This document shows positions 10,618-27,333 of a DNA stretch of 64,000 nucleotides, in pieces (within the stretch, counting starts at the first letter, position 1; each line of letters begins with the position of its first letter). The notes under the pieces were generated by a model that saw only the letters and a list, made by a program, of their open reading frames with translations, made no database searches and was not told the DNA's origin. The DNA is from Coprinopsis marcescibilis (taxonomy: Eukaryota > Basidiomycota > Agaricomycetes > Agaricales > Psathyrellaceae): the NCBI GenBank assembly GCA_004369085.1, contig ML210172.1, positions 1 to 64,000 on the forward strand, read 5' to 3'. Position numbers and translations under genes: made by a program.

Positions 10618-11325
10618 ATGTCGACCTCTGAATATGTCCCTCCGACCGAACCGATACCCGAGCACTTTTCCTCCCCATTTGTTCCAGGTCTCATCGTCAT
10701 TGACATGCAGAACGACTTTGTCACCGGCTCCTTGGCGGTCCCGGGAGGCGCAACCATTATCGATAAGGTCAACGAGATGATCAAACTACCCTTCAAAGTC
10801 AAGATTGCGACAAGGGACTTTCATCCGGACAACCATGTATCATTTTCCAAAACTCACGAGAAAGAGCCAAACTCCATCATCACAATCTTCCACCCGGAGG
10901 ACTCGGAGAAGCTACTGGGCGTGCAGCAGGTGCTGTGGCCCGTCCACTGCGTCGCATCTACCGAAGGAGCAGAATTCGTCCCCAGTTTGATCACCAGTGA
11001 CTTCCAAAAAGTCATTCACAAGGGAACGCATCCCAAGATTGAGTCGTATTCTGCGTTTCAAGATATCTGGGGGAGGGGTGCGACAGAGCTCCAGGAGATA
11101 ATTGACAAGCAAGGGGTCACGGATTTATTTTTTGTTGGTTTGGCCGGGGACTATTGCGTCAAGTACACCGCGCTAGATGCTGCAGACCTTGGGTATAGGA
11201 CATGGGTGGCGGTCGATGCGGTCAAGAGCATTAGCCAGGACGCGGTTGCTTGGGACGAGATGAAGAGCAACGGAATCAGATTCACGACTGTAGCAGATGT
11301 TGAAAAAAAGTTGAAGTCTGTTTAG
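10618..11325 (+). CDS. PNC1: nicotinamidase
   Basis: Hydrolyses nicotinamide to nicotinate and ammonia in the NAD+ salvage pathway, in cytosol, nucleus or peroxisome; it also relieves sirtuin inhibition. Intronless, 235 residues, close to the yeast enzyme. Isochorismatase-fold motifs in order: GLIVIDMQNDF with the catalytic Asp (about residue 27), TRDFHPDNHVSF with the metal-binding Asp/His/His set, LWPVHCV, HKGT with the catalytic Lys, and GLAGDYCVKYTALDA with the nucleophilic Cys. All three catalytic residues are present, so an active enzyme is expected. The C-terminus ends KSV; a peroxisomal PTS1 is not evident. Lies 256 bp upstream of PRP22 on the same strand. Confidence 0.95.
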   Translation: MSTSEYVPPTEPIPEHFSSPFVPGLIVIDMQNDFVTGSLAVPGGATIIDKVNEMIKLPFKVKIATRDFHPDNHVSFSKTHEKEPNSIITIFHPEDSEKLLGVQQVLWPVHCVASTEGAEFVPSLITSDFQKVIHKGTHPKIESYSAFQDIWGRGATELQEIIDKQGVTDLFFVGLAGDYCVKYTALDAADLGYRTWVAVDAVKSISQDAVAWDEMKSNGIRFTTVADVEKKLKSV

Positions 11326-11580
11326 GACATGTAGCATGACCTTTGTATAATTTATCTTTGTCGTGTCGTCGTCGGTCGTCCCAGTCGTCGTCGTTCACAT
11401 TCCAGAACAAGTTTTAACCGAACTCGCCGAGCCATATCCAAGTTCGCTCCGGCAGGAAGCGGCCCGGGCGAGTAGAGATGACTAAGCAAAGTGTTGGCAC
11501 CTTCCTCGAGTCTGTTCGCAGCATTCGAGCTCGAACTCGAACTTGTGACTCCTCTACAACCTCTCTCTTCTCTCTTCACA

Positions 11581-15309
<3,729 letters not shown>

Positions 15310-15541
15310 TCCCTTTTGCGGCTGGTTTTATTTCCTTCCTTTGCGTATGGATATATGAGATGTAGATACCTCCATGATAATATTATAAAAGAACCACCAG
15401 TGTATTACTTTGCAGCATGCCATGGAAGTTGACCCTGAAAATATCGGAATAAAGCGAAAATAAATACGGTCAATGTGTACAAAAAGTTCAGGTCAAAATG
15501 AATAAAGTTACATCTTCCTCCACGAAACAAACATATAAGGT

Positions 15542-16078
15542 TTATCCGACGAAACGTAAAGCATCTGCGCCGATAAAGTATTTAGCGACTTCTCCTGGTT
15601 TGGTTGGAGGGGCGTTGGTGTCGGGGACCAGCATGAACACTTGGTGGAACACACGGGGTTGACCGTCAATTGTTTTGGCGGTATTGGGTGGGTTTCCTGC
15701 TGGTCCTTTTCCATGCGTGACGTTCCCTGACACCGAAATGAGCAGTGAGGGAGGTTGAGAGCCTGTAGGTCGCTCCGTTAAAACAACAAAAGGGCGACAG
15801 AAATTCTGAGACAAAGCGGACCTGGTATTGGATGACAGTCAAACGACTGTACTTCGTGTTTGGTTGGTGGCATGTTCTCTACCAGCTGCCTAAGCCCATC
15901 TGCTCCCTGAAATGGCTTTCCGTTCCATGTCAAGGACGATGTGGGGCGATAGAACTGGGGAAGATCGACGACGCGAGTGTCGGAGTCATAGGTGGAATAA
16001 TATATGCGCGTAAAATGGTCTGCTGCACGCGTCGCGAGTTCAATGCTGTCGAGGAAGAGTTGAGCAGGGTGTCGATCT
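15542..16078 (-). CDS. NTF2-fold protein, NXT1/p15-like mRNA export cofactor (5' end unresolved)
   Basis: Two exons are clear: about 16078-15823 and 15762-15542, split by a 60 nt intron (GTCCGC donor, CCTACAG acceptor). The product contains the NTF2 fold signature: ELATRAADHFTRIYYSTYDS, LPQFYRPTSSLTWNGKPFQG, LRQLVENMPPTKHEVQSFDC, LLISVSGNVTHG and a final VFHQVFMLVPDT with C-terminal FIGADALRFVG. The pattern resembles NXT/p15, which pairs with Mex67/TAP for mRNA export; other NTF2-like proteins cannot be excluded. The first exon must lie between 16079 and 16252. An acceptor-like CTCTAG is at about 16079-16084, and an ATG (MTTVAPTTTL) lies just upstream near 16142, but I could not join it in frame. 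It is convergent with PRP22 and divergent to ISC1. Confidence 0.75.
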
Positions 16079-16252
16079 AGAGTACGTGGAAGAGGCGAAC
16101 TCGCTGATTGTGAGGGTCGTTGTCGGTGCGACTGTGGTCATGGTGGTCAATGGAAAAGGTCGGCAAGCCCTCTCGCGGTCTTCTAATTCTATTGTGATGG
16201 CTTCCACTGGGAGTCATCAACGTCTTCAACTTCCACCGTCGTCTCCGGCCCA

Positions 16253-17764
16253 ATGTCGGACTCAAGGATCCGTGTTTTGAGTCTGAACTGCTGGTGGGCT
16301 GCTTCAGTAATGCTCTTATGACTAGTTTTGACTCTGTTGTCTGCTAGGGGATTAAAGTATGTCGCCAAAAACCGCGAGGAACGGGTCGAGGCCATTGCAC
16401 ACGAACTCGCAAGCGGGGACCACGATGTCATAGCCCTCCAGGAAATTTGGGTCTACTCTGACTACGAGCGCGTAAAGGAGCGTCTCGCAAGTAGACTTCC
16501 CTATGCCAAATTCTACTACAGGTGCGTTGCAGGCCGTCGGAGTCTGCAACAATACCTGACATGAAGCCCCTAGCGGTGCTCTGGGTGCAGGCCTAGCGAT
16601 ATTCACCCGCTTTCCCATAATTTCGACCTCCGTGACGCCCTACTCCTTGAACGGTGCTCCTATTGATGTGGCTGCTGGTGACTGGTTTGTCGGCAAGGCA
16701 GCTGCTAGTGCTATTGTCCTTCACCCTATTCTCGGAGAGGTCCATATATTCAACACCCATGTGAGGCTTTTTCTGGTCCCCGAGAACTGCTCCAGCTAAC
16801 ACAGCTCTAGCTCTTTGCAAAGGGTGGCGAAGAAGGCCCAGAGTTCCTCAGGGCACATCGTCTGGTCGGTGCATGGGAATTTGCAAAGCTGGCTCGTCAA
16901 GCGGCCGAACTGGGGAGATATGTAATCTGCGTATGTGTATTTTCCCATGTTCCAAGCCAGTTTCTGAATAATATTGTTTCTTAGCTCGGTGATTTCAACA
17001 GTATCCCACCTACCCTTCCCATGAGCATCATTCTCGATCACGCCTCCCTCATCGACGCATGGAAGGTTACACATCCTGGCACCGAAAGTGGACCTGCCCC
17101 AAAGACAGCTGTCGAAGCCATAGAACGATTCGGTATCACTGCGGACTCACCCCTGAACACTTGGTCAGCCGGCAAAGGCTACGCACATGGTTGGGGTAAA
17201 CGCCTCGATTACTGTCTCTACCGCCAACCGCAGCGCGCCTCCTATCCTTCCGGGCAATCCTTCCCTTCGCTCCGAGCCTCCGACTGCAAAGTAATTTACA
17301 CCGGACATGTTCCTGGATACACATTCTCATTCTCAGATCACTTTGGCTTGGACGCTACCCTGGAGATCGAACCCAGCCATCCGGATGTCGCGAGCTTCCT
17401 TGATACGCCAAAGGAAATGACCGACACGCATATGACGATAGCCATCCAAGCATGGTCGGAATGTTACAGAAACGCAAAAAATCGGTCGAAACAGGAACTG
17501 GTTGTCTTTGGCGTCTGTCTAGTGGCACTCCTCGCCGTTATCATTGGCTCAGCCTGGCTACCACATTCCTGGGTTAATTCCATCTTCATCGTCTTCACCC
17601 TTGTGGTTGCATGGCTTGCAACTACCATGTTATACCACGGGTTCTTGTATGGGAATTGGGAGTGCAACGCACTTCAAAACGCCATCGAAGACATGGAGTA
17701 TCATAGGAAGGGTCTGGAAATTCGCAAGCTTCCTAGGTCCGGTCCACCGAACGAGCTAATCTAG
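16253..17764 (+). CDS. ISC1: inositol phosphosphingolipid phospholipase C (neutral sphingomyelinase family)
   Basis: Hydrolyses inositol phosphosphingolipids to ceramides; a membrane-bound, Mg-dependent enzyme of ER and mitochondria in yeast. Five exons (16253-16293, 16348-16521, 16574-16760, 16811-16930, 16985-17764) close in frame to 433 residues. DNase I-like fold motifs in order: VLSLNCWGLKYV, DHDVIALQEIW (metal-binding Glu), IFTRFPII, HIFNTH, LGDFNSIPP (catalytic Asp/Asn), RLDYCLYR and FSFSDHFG (catalytic Asp-His). At the C-terminus, two adjacent hydrophobic segments (VVFGVCLVALLAVIIGSAWL and SIFIVFTLVVAWLATTML) form the membrane anchor typical of the family. Exon 1 codes for only 13 residues, and the LNCWG motif is completed by splicing. 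Confidence 0.95.
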
Positions 17765-18075
17765 CCCACACTGGTACCGTTGATACCAATTCACTTGAAA
17801 CTATAATCTGAATATTTTTGCTCTGAAATACGTATGCGCTCTCCCTATCCACTTTAATTGTTTCAAGATCAAGATAATTAAGATCGACCCTTACATTGCA
17901 GAGTAATAAATGGTATTTGTTCTAGTAACAAAGTGTTCTATAGCTACATCGCGTAACAACTGCAAAACTGTGGTTGTAGCGGTATACAGAGTGCGTGCGT
18001 TAATAACAAATGGTGTACAGTGAGGAATGCAAATCGAGTAGTCGATGTAATGATACAACGGTAGTGAAATGAGAG
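17765..18075. other. convergent 3' intergenic region
   Basis: 311 bp AT-rich spacer between the stop codons of ISC1 and the alpha/beta hydrolase gene. Several AATAA-like stretches on both strands, no coding frame of note. Confidence 0.55.
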
Positions 18076-20497
18076 TCATGAGGAATGAGTACTCGACATA
18101 TTAGCGGGGTACATGTAAGTGCAGTTAGCTGGTCCTTCTCTTGACCAGTCGTTTACGAGAGACGTAAGATCTGGATGGCTGCTGCTCTTGGCAGAGCGGC
18201 GAATGGCTGGAGCAGGCGGTGGTTGGACAGTAGACATGGCGAGTCCGGACGCGCGCAATGCATTGTAGCTGCGTTGTTGCCTTGGCTGTGGTCTGGATGG
18301 TTGGGGGCCAATGATAGGACTGTGTGTGGACCGTGCACGGGGTCGAGAACGGGAGACTGGTACCAAAGGTGGCTCGTCACGGTCTGATGTCTTTAGATCC
18401 ATGATCGGTATGTCGTCGTCTTCAAGAGCGGTGGCATCTTCTATGATTTCTGTTCCTGTGTCCGATCCCTTGCCCTTGCTGGCAAAACCTTTGCTGCCCC
18501 TCGAACTTCCGGCAAGGAGAGCTTCGACGCTATGAGTTCGTGACCAAGCAGGCGATCTAGTCCAGCTGGATGGCACTTCCTTGTCGTCGTCCGTGTCTGA
18601 GGAATGCTGAGAATCGTTGGTGGATGTGTGCGCTTCGAAATATTTTAACTGGTCTTCACAAGAAGACATTTCAAGGCCATCACCGCTGACAATAATAGCA
18701 GTATTCCTCTCCATTTCTTTCTCCAAGCCTTGCTCTGCGATAGAAGGGAGAAGTTGCGGAGATCGGCTTTGAATTTGAGGAAGGATGTGCTTGACGAAGT
18801 TTCTCATCGAAACAAAGGCTTGTTTCGAGGCATCTAAGAAAGGGTATGCTTGGAAAATGTGGATCTACAAGTTGTTAGCCGCCACCAATAAGCAATCGAC
18901 TTGAGATGACAACTTACGCAATCCTCATAAAGTTCATGAATGACTTCCACCCCGGCAAGGGAAGCCTTATGCGCCAACAACGTGATTTCATCTCGCAGGA
19001 CTTCAGCTTCACCAGCTTGGATCAACAGCGGTGGAAGCCCACGCATGTCACCAAACAGAGGACTAGCATATGGGTGTGTAAGGAATTCCTCCATACGCTC
19101 CCCCAAATACATCGCTATGGGGTTTAAGTGGTTATTTGAGGAGGGGAGTGGAACAACGTCAAAAGGAGCGTTCAGGTCCCATGATTCGCAGCTGAGTGTG
19201 AGGTCTGGTGGAAAGTATATTAGGATATGATATGCTGTGCCAATCAAACGTTCTTACCGCACCAGGGGGACATCAAGATGGCAGCGGACGGAAGAGCATA
19301 GTCATTATCGCGGAGGTACAGAAGAAGTCCAAGGCAAAGACCACCTCCTGCGCTGTCACCAGCCAAAATAATGTTCTCCGGAGGGATGCGCAAATCCTCT
19401 ACTAAACGAAGGTAGGCGCTAACAGCATCATGTAAAGGGCCGGGGAAGCACGTTTCCGGAGCTAGGCGATAATCTAAAGCTATATGCAAGCGTTAGAAGT
19501 ACCAGGGGGATAGAGCAAGATGGTGCATACCAAAAACACGGGCATCTGCCCACTTAGCAAGTGGAATGCTGAATATCCTTTGCGCAGCAGCACTGGAAAG
19601 ATAATATGCGCCTAACCCAAAGCCGAAATTGAGCTATTTTTACCAGGGATCATCAGGAAAAGGCAACGCACCGCCGTGAATGTACAGGATGACTCGCTCC
19701 TTCCGCTTTGGAGGGGTTCTTCTTGAGTCGCCCTCAGCCCTATTGCCAGACTTCCATTCGTGCTGTAGGCGTTCCCATGTCTGCCTTCCGACAACCCATT
19801 CACCGTACAGTTCGCGGGTGCCGGTCTCCAAAGCGTCGTATTCGGCTAGAATGCCTCGCAGTTTACGCTTCCTCACGAGGAATGTTACAGGTGTGACTAA
19901 GGCATCCGATGGGACGGGTGCTAGCCCAGTCAAGCTCATTGCCATCCGAAGCAGATCCTATGCAGCGAAGTGGTATGAGAATGGGTTATGCCTTCTGCGA
20001 GCAATCGACGTACGATGTCAACGAGGTTCGCGTGTCGTTCAATCTCGCGAATGAGGCTGGTGATTATTGTCATCTCTATGCCCCATGATTTCTTCCTCGG
20101 TCCCCATATTGTGTGAGATAACACCTCCGACGTGACATGAGTTGCTGCAACACAATTAACACCAAAGACAATCGTATGGCAGCGGGGTGGGCCTACCTTT
20201 GGTTGCAGCAACTGCGGCGAACTTCCAGTATTCCCAAAACCTGAGTGGTCGCTTTGAGGGGATCTTGAGCTTGGGGTCAATCCGTGCCGAAGGAGGGGCG
20301 ATCCCTGGCGTCGAATAATAAAACAGTGCCTCCGTTGGAGAGCGCCGTACGAGCTGGGACGTAGGTTCGCTGGCTAAAGTCGCTTGGCGACGGGTGAATA
20401 CGCGGGGAATAAGAGATGATACGGTGGAGAGCGGCATGAACACGGCGACATGGGGGATGGAAAGGAGACAGATTAGATGTCCAAAGGTCAGTTTCAT
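18076..20497 (-). CDS. alpha/beta hydrolase (HSL/arylacetamide deacetylase-type esterase or lipase)
   Basis: Multi-exon model starting at the ATG at 20497 with an N-terminal hydrophobic anchor (MKLTFGHLICLLSIPHVAVF). Main coding blocks: 20497 to about 20207, 20156 to 20020, 19958 to 19670, short pieces near 19600-19530, 19480 to 19260, 19205 to 18920, and 18860 to 18076. Hormone-sensitive-lipase motifs: VILYIHGG (oxyanion hole), ALDYRLAPE, ILAGDSAGGGLCLGLLLYL (nucleophilic Ser), SPLFGDMRGLPPLLIQAGEAEVLRDE (acid) and a His in the IHIFQAYPF segment, which is joined to ELYEDC by splicing. After the catalytic domain comes an unusual tail of about 230 residues that is Ser-rich and disordered (SSDTDDDKEVPSS, SRSRPRARSTHS). 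Substrate cannot be told; probably a membrane-attached esterase. Internal boundaries are approximate. Confidence 0.85.
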
Positions 20498-20781
20498 ATG
20501 GGTTTGCCCGTGACGACATATGATCCCAAGTCTCATCCAGCGCCACGTGTCCCGTCCGGATCTCGCTTCATGGCACAACGGTCCGCAATTGTCTGCCTTC
20601 AACCTGTCGCTTGAAATTCAGTAGAAGTGAATAGATTAATCAATGTGCAGGTTCCTGCAGTTAAAGTACATTGTTTTAGCCAGTTTCGAACGACGAAGGG
20701 CTTGAGTTCACACAAAGTCTCAATGGAGCTTTACCCCGCACCCGGTACTGGATCATAATCGAGGCATAACCCTCCGATCAA

Positions 20782-22565
<1,784 letters not shown>

Positions 22566-22867
22566 TTTGGTAAATGATTGTCAAGGAAAAAGCAAAGCCC
22601 GACACATCTCAAAGACCAGCAACATCTCTACGGCTTTAGTAATTAGGGCTATGTCAGCCTGATGATATCATCACAGACGGTGCCTTTATTGAATCGAAAA
22701 CAACAACAGTTGCATGTTTATATACAGTAGAAAGTTAAATATTACAGTGAGAATATAAGTTTATCGAGGGGCACGATAGAGAATAATACTACGAGTGAGA
22801 ACATGCTCCAAAACAATATCAGTCGAGAGGATCTGATTACCTTTGATATCAACCCTCAAGACTACCC

Positions 22868-25102
22868 TCAGACTACTCCCATACGGTCGACATAAAGCTT
22901 CCACACTAACCCTTCTATTTCTCCCACCTCAAGAACACTGGCCCCCACGGGAAGATGGATATCCCATTCCCCAGGTTGCTCAGGCTGCTCCTTGATCACC
23001 TGGCTATTAACCTTAACTTGTATCTCGCCAGGCTTCGAAGATTTCTTCTTTACAGACTTGAGGTTGGCCTGCCTCGCGGATGCACGCGTAGGTGGTCTTC
23101 CGCGTTTCTTTCCTTTGGCCTTCTTCGCGCGTCCGTTCTTCGTAGGGGTGGTGTCAACGTCCATATCATCTTCGTCTTCCTCGTCTTCGTCTTCTTCCTC
23201 TTCATCGCTGCTTTCCTCCTCTTCATCATCGCGGTAGTTCATGAAAGCCACGCCCTTTACAATAACCCTTGATTCGCCTGGTGCTAATCGGATAGCCCAA
23301 GACTTGACACCGTCGCGGTGATTCAGTTCCACAGTCCTCCCCCGAGGTTGGATCTCCACTGTCGCACATTTCAGCTGGTGTTGATTGGGAGGCACCGGAG
23401 TTGCAACTTTGACCGGGGCAGGAGTTGCAGTTTGAATTGGTGGCGCTGGTGCCACCACAGGCACAGGCGCAGGCGCACGAGGTTCAGCGATTGCTGGGAC
23501 AGGCGCAGCAGAAGTAGGAACAGGTGCAGCGGGCACAACAGGGACAGGAAGCGAAGTTGGTGTCGTAACGTACGAAGTCGAGGGGTATGGCGTCACATTT
23601 TGAGTCCCGTATGGTAATGGTGAAGCAGTAGGTCGTGTACTCGCCGTAATTTTCATGATAGGGAGTTTCGGGGAATTAACGGCCTTGAAGGCGGGAGAGG
23701 AGGGGACAGGAGCTGTCGGTCGTGTTGCGGGCCTAGATATTGAGGTGGGTTGCGCTATATTCCTTGCCACGGGAAGGGTAGGCTCCGGAGGAGGGGCTTT
23801 CGAGGCTGATGCGGCCGGAACCCTAAGTGTGAGAGATGGACCTGCATCTTTAACACCAGTTGCCTGACTTGTCGATTGTTGGATTGCGGGAGGTTTAATC
23901 TTTATCTTTGCGGAAGGCTGGGAGTACTTTGGAAGGGCGAACGGTGAAGGGAGATCCGACATCAACTGGCGGAAGTGGTTCTGCAAGAGTCAAGTTAGGC
24001 CAATCATCACGGCATATAATTTCCAAGCTCACTCGAAGCGCAAGTGCGTCCTCCCAGATCTGAGTATGGTCCAAATTGTACTTCATGGCGTTAGAGAATA
24101 TCAGTTCGACGTCGTTTGCGAACTCTTCGGCGTTCTTATATTCCTTGCGTTTGATCCGCTTCTACAGAGAGTGGTTAATTCTGCGCAAAAAAGACGAGGG
24201 GATGTCGTACAAAGATGTTGTTAAAACACTGAGGCTGTTGAATGGTCAGGTAGTAATCCGGCCATTGCTTGCGAGAAGGCAATTCCATGAATTCTGTTGA
24301 TAGAACACGACCTCTGTGTGCCACAAGGTTAACAGATTAAGCAGAACGACAACTTGCGAGCGACTCACGTTTCGTCCGTCTTTTCCACAAGTTTCTGAAG
24401 CCTGGTCTTCAAGAGTTTGATCATGCTTGGTGGTTTCGATTTCTTGTCGTCTCTCCGTTCACGAGGCATCAACTTCCCATATGCTTTATTGGCCACTTTC
24501 TGTTCGAAGGTGAATTTTTGGATTCAGTTCGAAGAAGACACTACGCACCAACAAGTCCTTTGCATCGTTCCAGACCTGGCTTCCTTCCAGATTGTACCGC
24601 TGTGCATTGCCGAAACATAGTTCAAAGTCCTCAAGAACGGCCTGCAGTGTTGGGTAAAGCCCTTTGGCCAACTTTGACTGTATGTCTTCGAATGCTATTG
24701 GCCGCTGGACGATTTCGTAGTAGTCGGGATACGACTTCTTGGAAGGTTTCTTGATGAAAATATCGGATTGAACACGACCACTGGCAACATCCGAGAGAAT
24801 TGGCAGTAATTGTCGTGAAAGAGGCAGGCGAGAGGTTGGATCAGCCAGGAATAAGCAATTGGTGGGGAAACGAGAACGCACTCCTTATCAACTGCCTCCT
24901 TGACTGCTTGCAGCAACTTGGACCCAAGAGACCTGACCTCCGTTGGTGCCATGCCCGGACCCGCTGCCTGGTCTGCACCATCCACTTCAGCGTCAGAGTC
25001 ACCGTGGTCTGACGACGCAGCACCAGCCCCTTCCCTGCGAGGACGTTTTGGTCGCGACGGATCCGCTATGTCTGCCATGCCGTTGGACGCTCTTTTGGAC
25101 AT
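22868..25102 (-). CDS. RSC4: tandem bromodomain protein, RSC chromatin-remodelling subunit 4-like
   Basis: Start ATG at 25102, stop at 22868. Nuclear acetyl-lysine reader expected in the RSC/SWI-SNF-type remodeller. After an N-terminal acidic/basic lead (PSRPKRPRREG) come two bromodomains made from several exons. The first (about 24783-24545) reads DGRVQSDIFIKKPSKKSYPDYYEIV, YPTLQAVLEDFELCFGNAQRYN. The second (about 24316-24030) reads GRVLSTEFMELPSRKQWPDYY, KRIKRKEYKNAEEFANDVEL and FSNAMKYNLDHTQIWEDA. Both keep the Tyr-Tyr and the Asn of the acetyl-lysine pocket. A long C-terminal exon (23986-22868) carries Pro/Ala low complexity, an acidic run of Glu/Asp (about 23236-23160), an AT-hook-like KKRGRPPTR and a terminal beta-rich domain ending KLYVDRMGVV, as in Rsc4-type proteins. 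The tandem bromodomain plus tail supports RSC4 over BET proteins. Confidence 0.88.
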
Positions 25103-25425
25103 CCTCCTTCGTCGCGCAGTGTTTTTTCAGGCGATTAACCGACCGGAGCACGAAGGCGAGAGAGTTTGAAAACGACAAGACTTCAACGAACGTTCAAATC
25201 CAATTATTACGGGCTTTCTGAGGTATGCCGCTGTCGCCCATAATGCTCAGAGGCACGTGATCAAGCAAGCGCGTTGATTCAGCCAAGACCTTTTGTCTTG
25301 CCCGGATTCTAGAAACTTAGTTCATTCAAGTTCCACTGCGTATCTATTGTACTGAGGGCTACCTATATAAAGCACATATACGGAGGCTACATCTATGAAA
25401 GCATCACAGAGGAGGCATGATGACT
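25103..25425. promoter_or_regulatory. upstream region of RSC4 / downstream of desaturase
   Basis: 323 bp between two minus-strand genes. It contains the RSC4 promoter and the desaturase 3' UTR. A TATATAAAG-like sequence occurs near 25363-25372. No gene seen. Confidence 0.45.
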
Positions 25426-27333
25426 CTATATGCAAGTTCCGTCTAACTTGGCAATCCTCATCTCTCGGGCTCGTTTCTTGGCAGTGCGGGAGTGATTATT
25501 GAAACCGCCATGGAATTCCCATTGCACTCCTTTAAACCCTCGTGTCTTGTCTATGGAGAATGAGTAATTTTTCAAAAGGGCAGAGCCACCAGGCTGAAGC
25601 GGTACTATAGTGAGAAAGGGCAATAGCATATTGCAAATGCCAGTACTTACGTGTTCTCTAATGTATTGCGTCACGTCCAGAACAAACCCGTCAAGCAACA
25701 GGATGCAATTAAGGGGGTTTTCTTGATGGTATCTTCGCAGTTGGGCGTGGTCCCAGATCACCCCTTCCCAACGTTCGGTTGCTGCGTCTATAGAATCGCG
25801 TTTCTTTTGCGTGTATAGGAGACAGTCGACGATATCAACCTCTCTTGCCGTGCGTAACCCACTCACTAAACCCATTCTATACAATGCGAGGATAATCCAT
25901 TTGCTGGGGTCCCAGTCCAGCTTGAAAGGACCAGAGCGGAAGTCGTTTGGAAATGAATGATGCTAAAAAGCAGCATATCAGCTAATTATCGACCGTTTTA
26001 TGTGCAATTTAATGCTGACGAAGTTATGATTTCCTTCTCCTCCAGTTAGTAGAGCCAGAATCTGCGTTGAAACCCCTGAGCTAATAGCCAACAGGAGCAA
26101 CTAAGGTCTTACCAGGTTGCCTCTAGAACTGTCCTCGTCTGAGTAGGGCTGTAAGCCATTTTTATGCGCTAACCTATCGAGTTCTGTCAATTTAGCGGCT
26201 CCTGTCCCTTGCCCAGAGCGAAACGCACGAGTTAACTAGAAAGGTACAATGCCATACTGAGCTCAAAAGTTAGACAGATAACCTTGAATTCAACTGGAAG
26301 GAGGAGAACTCACTGAACAACCTCGAAACCAATCCCGCCCAAATGAAAGATCCAAGAGGGTCATTCCACAGCAACCCAAGTAATGGCGGCATTGCAAACC
26401 CAAGGATCAACGCAAGGAAAACTAAAGTTCGACGTGATGAGCATTCAAGTCTCCTGGGTCGGTTGTTTTCCAAGCCAGCGCTGACCGTAATATTTGTGCT
26501 GGAATTGAACGACTACGGGAAGATTTTATAATCAATTGCCTCACGAGAATGTGAGTAGATAGAACCTTACCAGGATCTCGCTCTAGATCATCTTTTTCTA
26601 TCAAAGACAGGCGTTCATAATTGCGTTTGAAGAAGATCCATCCCATGTGAGAGTACAAAAGACCCCGTGTAGCTGCGTACCTGTTCTAAGCGGTCAGAAC
26701 GCGTTCAATTCTGTACTGGCCCACCTACGGGTCGTGAATGGGGTCGTCGGTGTATCGCTGGGATGGGTTGTTAATCGGAGGAATGGAACGAGAGGGCAAC
26801 GCGTACGTACATGGTGTAGACGGTGGCGTAAGCACCTATCGAAATCAGTGTCAGAACGTTAGGCGCCTGGATACTCCTGACATTCGAGTTGTTGCACGCA
26901 CCACCACTGTTGGATGAAGTAAGCAGTACTCCAGAACCATCATCGGAAATGGGCATTTACCTTGATAGAACCTTGAAATGCGACTGAACCTAGCATCGCC
27001 AACATTATCCGCACTCCAGTTGTGGCGCGGAATGCCTTGTGAGAGTAAAGGCGATGGTAACCTATTGTTATCCTGGTTTCGTACAGGTCAAAAAAAAATC
27101 AGCTGGGTGAACATCCTGGTAGATGAGTAGAGAGCTGCGCACCCGAAATCCGCCAGTTGCCAAACAAGAAATCCCAAGACGAGGCTAGCTGGCTTTACTA
27201 GCCAAGGTGGGCGGTAGTACACCCCCATAAACGCGGCCATGTGTACACAAACAAAGAAGACAGCATTGGACCACCATATCCTTGTACCTTCTGGTCGCGC
27301 TCCAGAAACTTGCTGCGCCTTTGACGAGTGCAT
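25426..27333 (-). CDS. OLE1: acyl-CoA delta-9 desaturase with C-terminal cytochrome b5 domain
   Basis: Inserts a cis double bond in saturated acyl-CoA at the ER membrane, with the fused cytochrome b5 passing electrons. Start ATG at 27333, stop at 25426. At least 13 exons. Assembled motifs: WSNAVFFVCVHMAAFMGVYY (membrane), ITIGYHRLYSHKAF (His box 1), WWCLRHRLHHRYTDDPIHDP (box 2), GLLYSHMGWIFFKRNYE, WHCTFLVNSLAH, GGEGNHNFHHSFPNDFRSGP (box 3), then a b5 domain with LLLDGFVLDVTQYIREHPGG and a later NNH heme ligand. Box 2 is built from exons 26902-26906 (5 nt), 26811-26835 (25 nt) and 26729-26757 (29 nt); the 27 nt exon 26486-26512 encodes VVQFQHKYY. The canonical HW after NSLA is replaced by HK (AHKNGLQPY), so it may be a paralog with altered specificity. 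Confidence 0.9.

Noticed and set aside
22992..23237. Plus-strand serine-repeat frame
   Set aside because: It is the complement of the Glu/Asp codon run in the RSC4-like gene.
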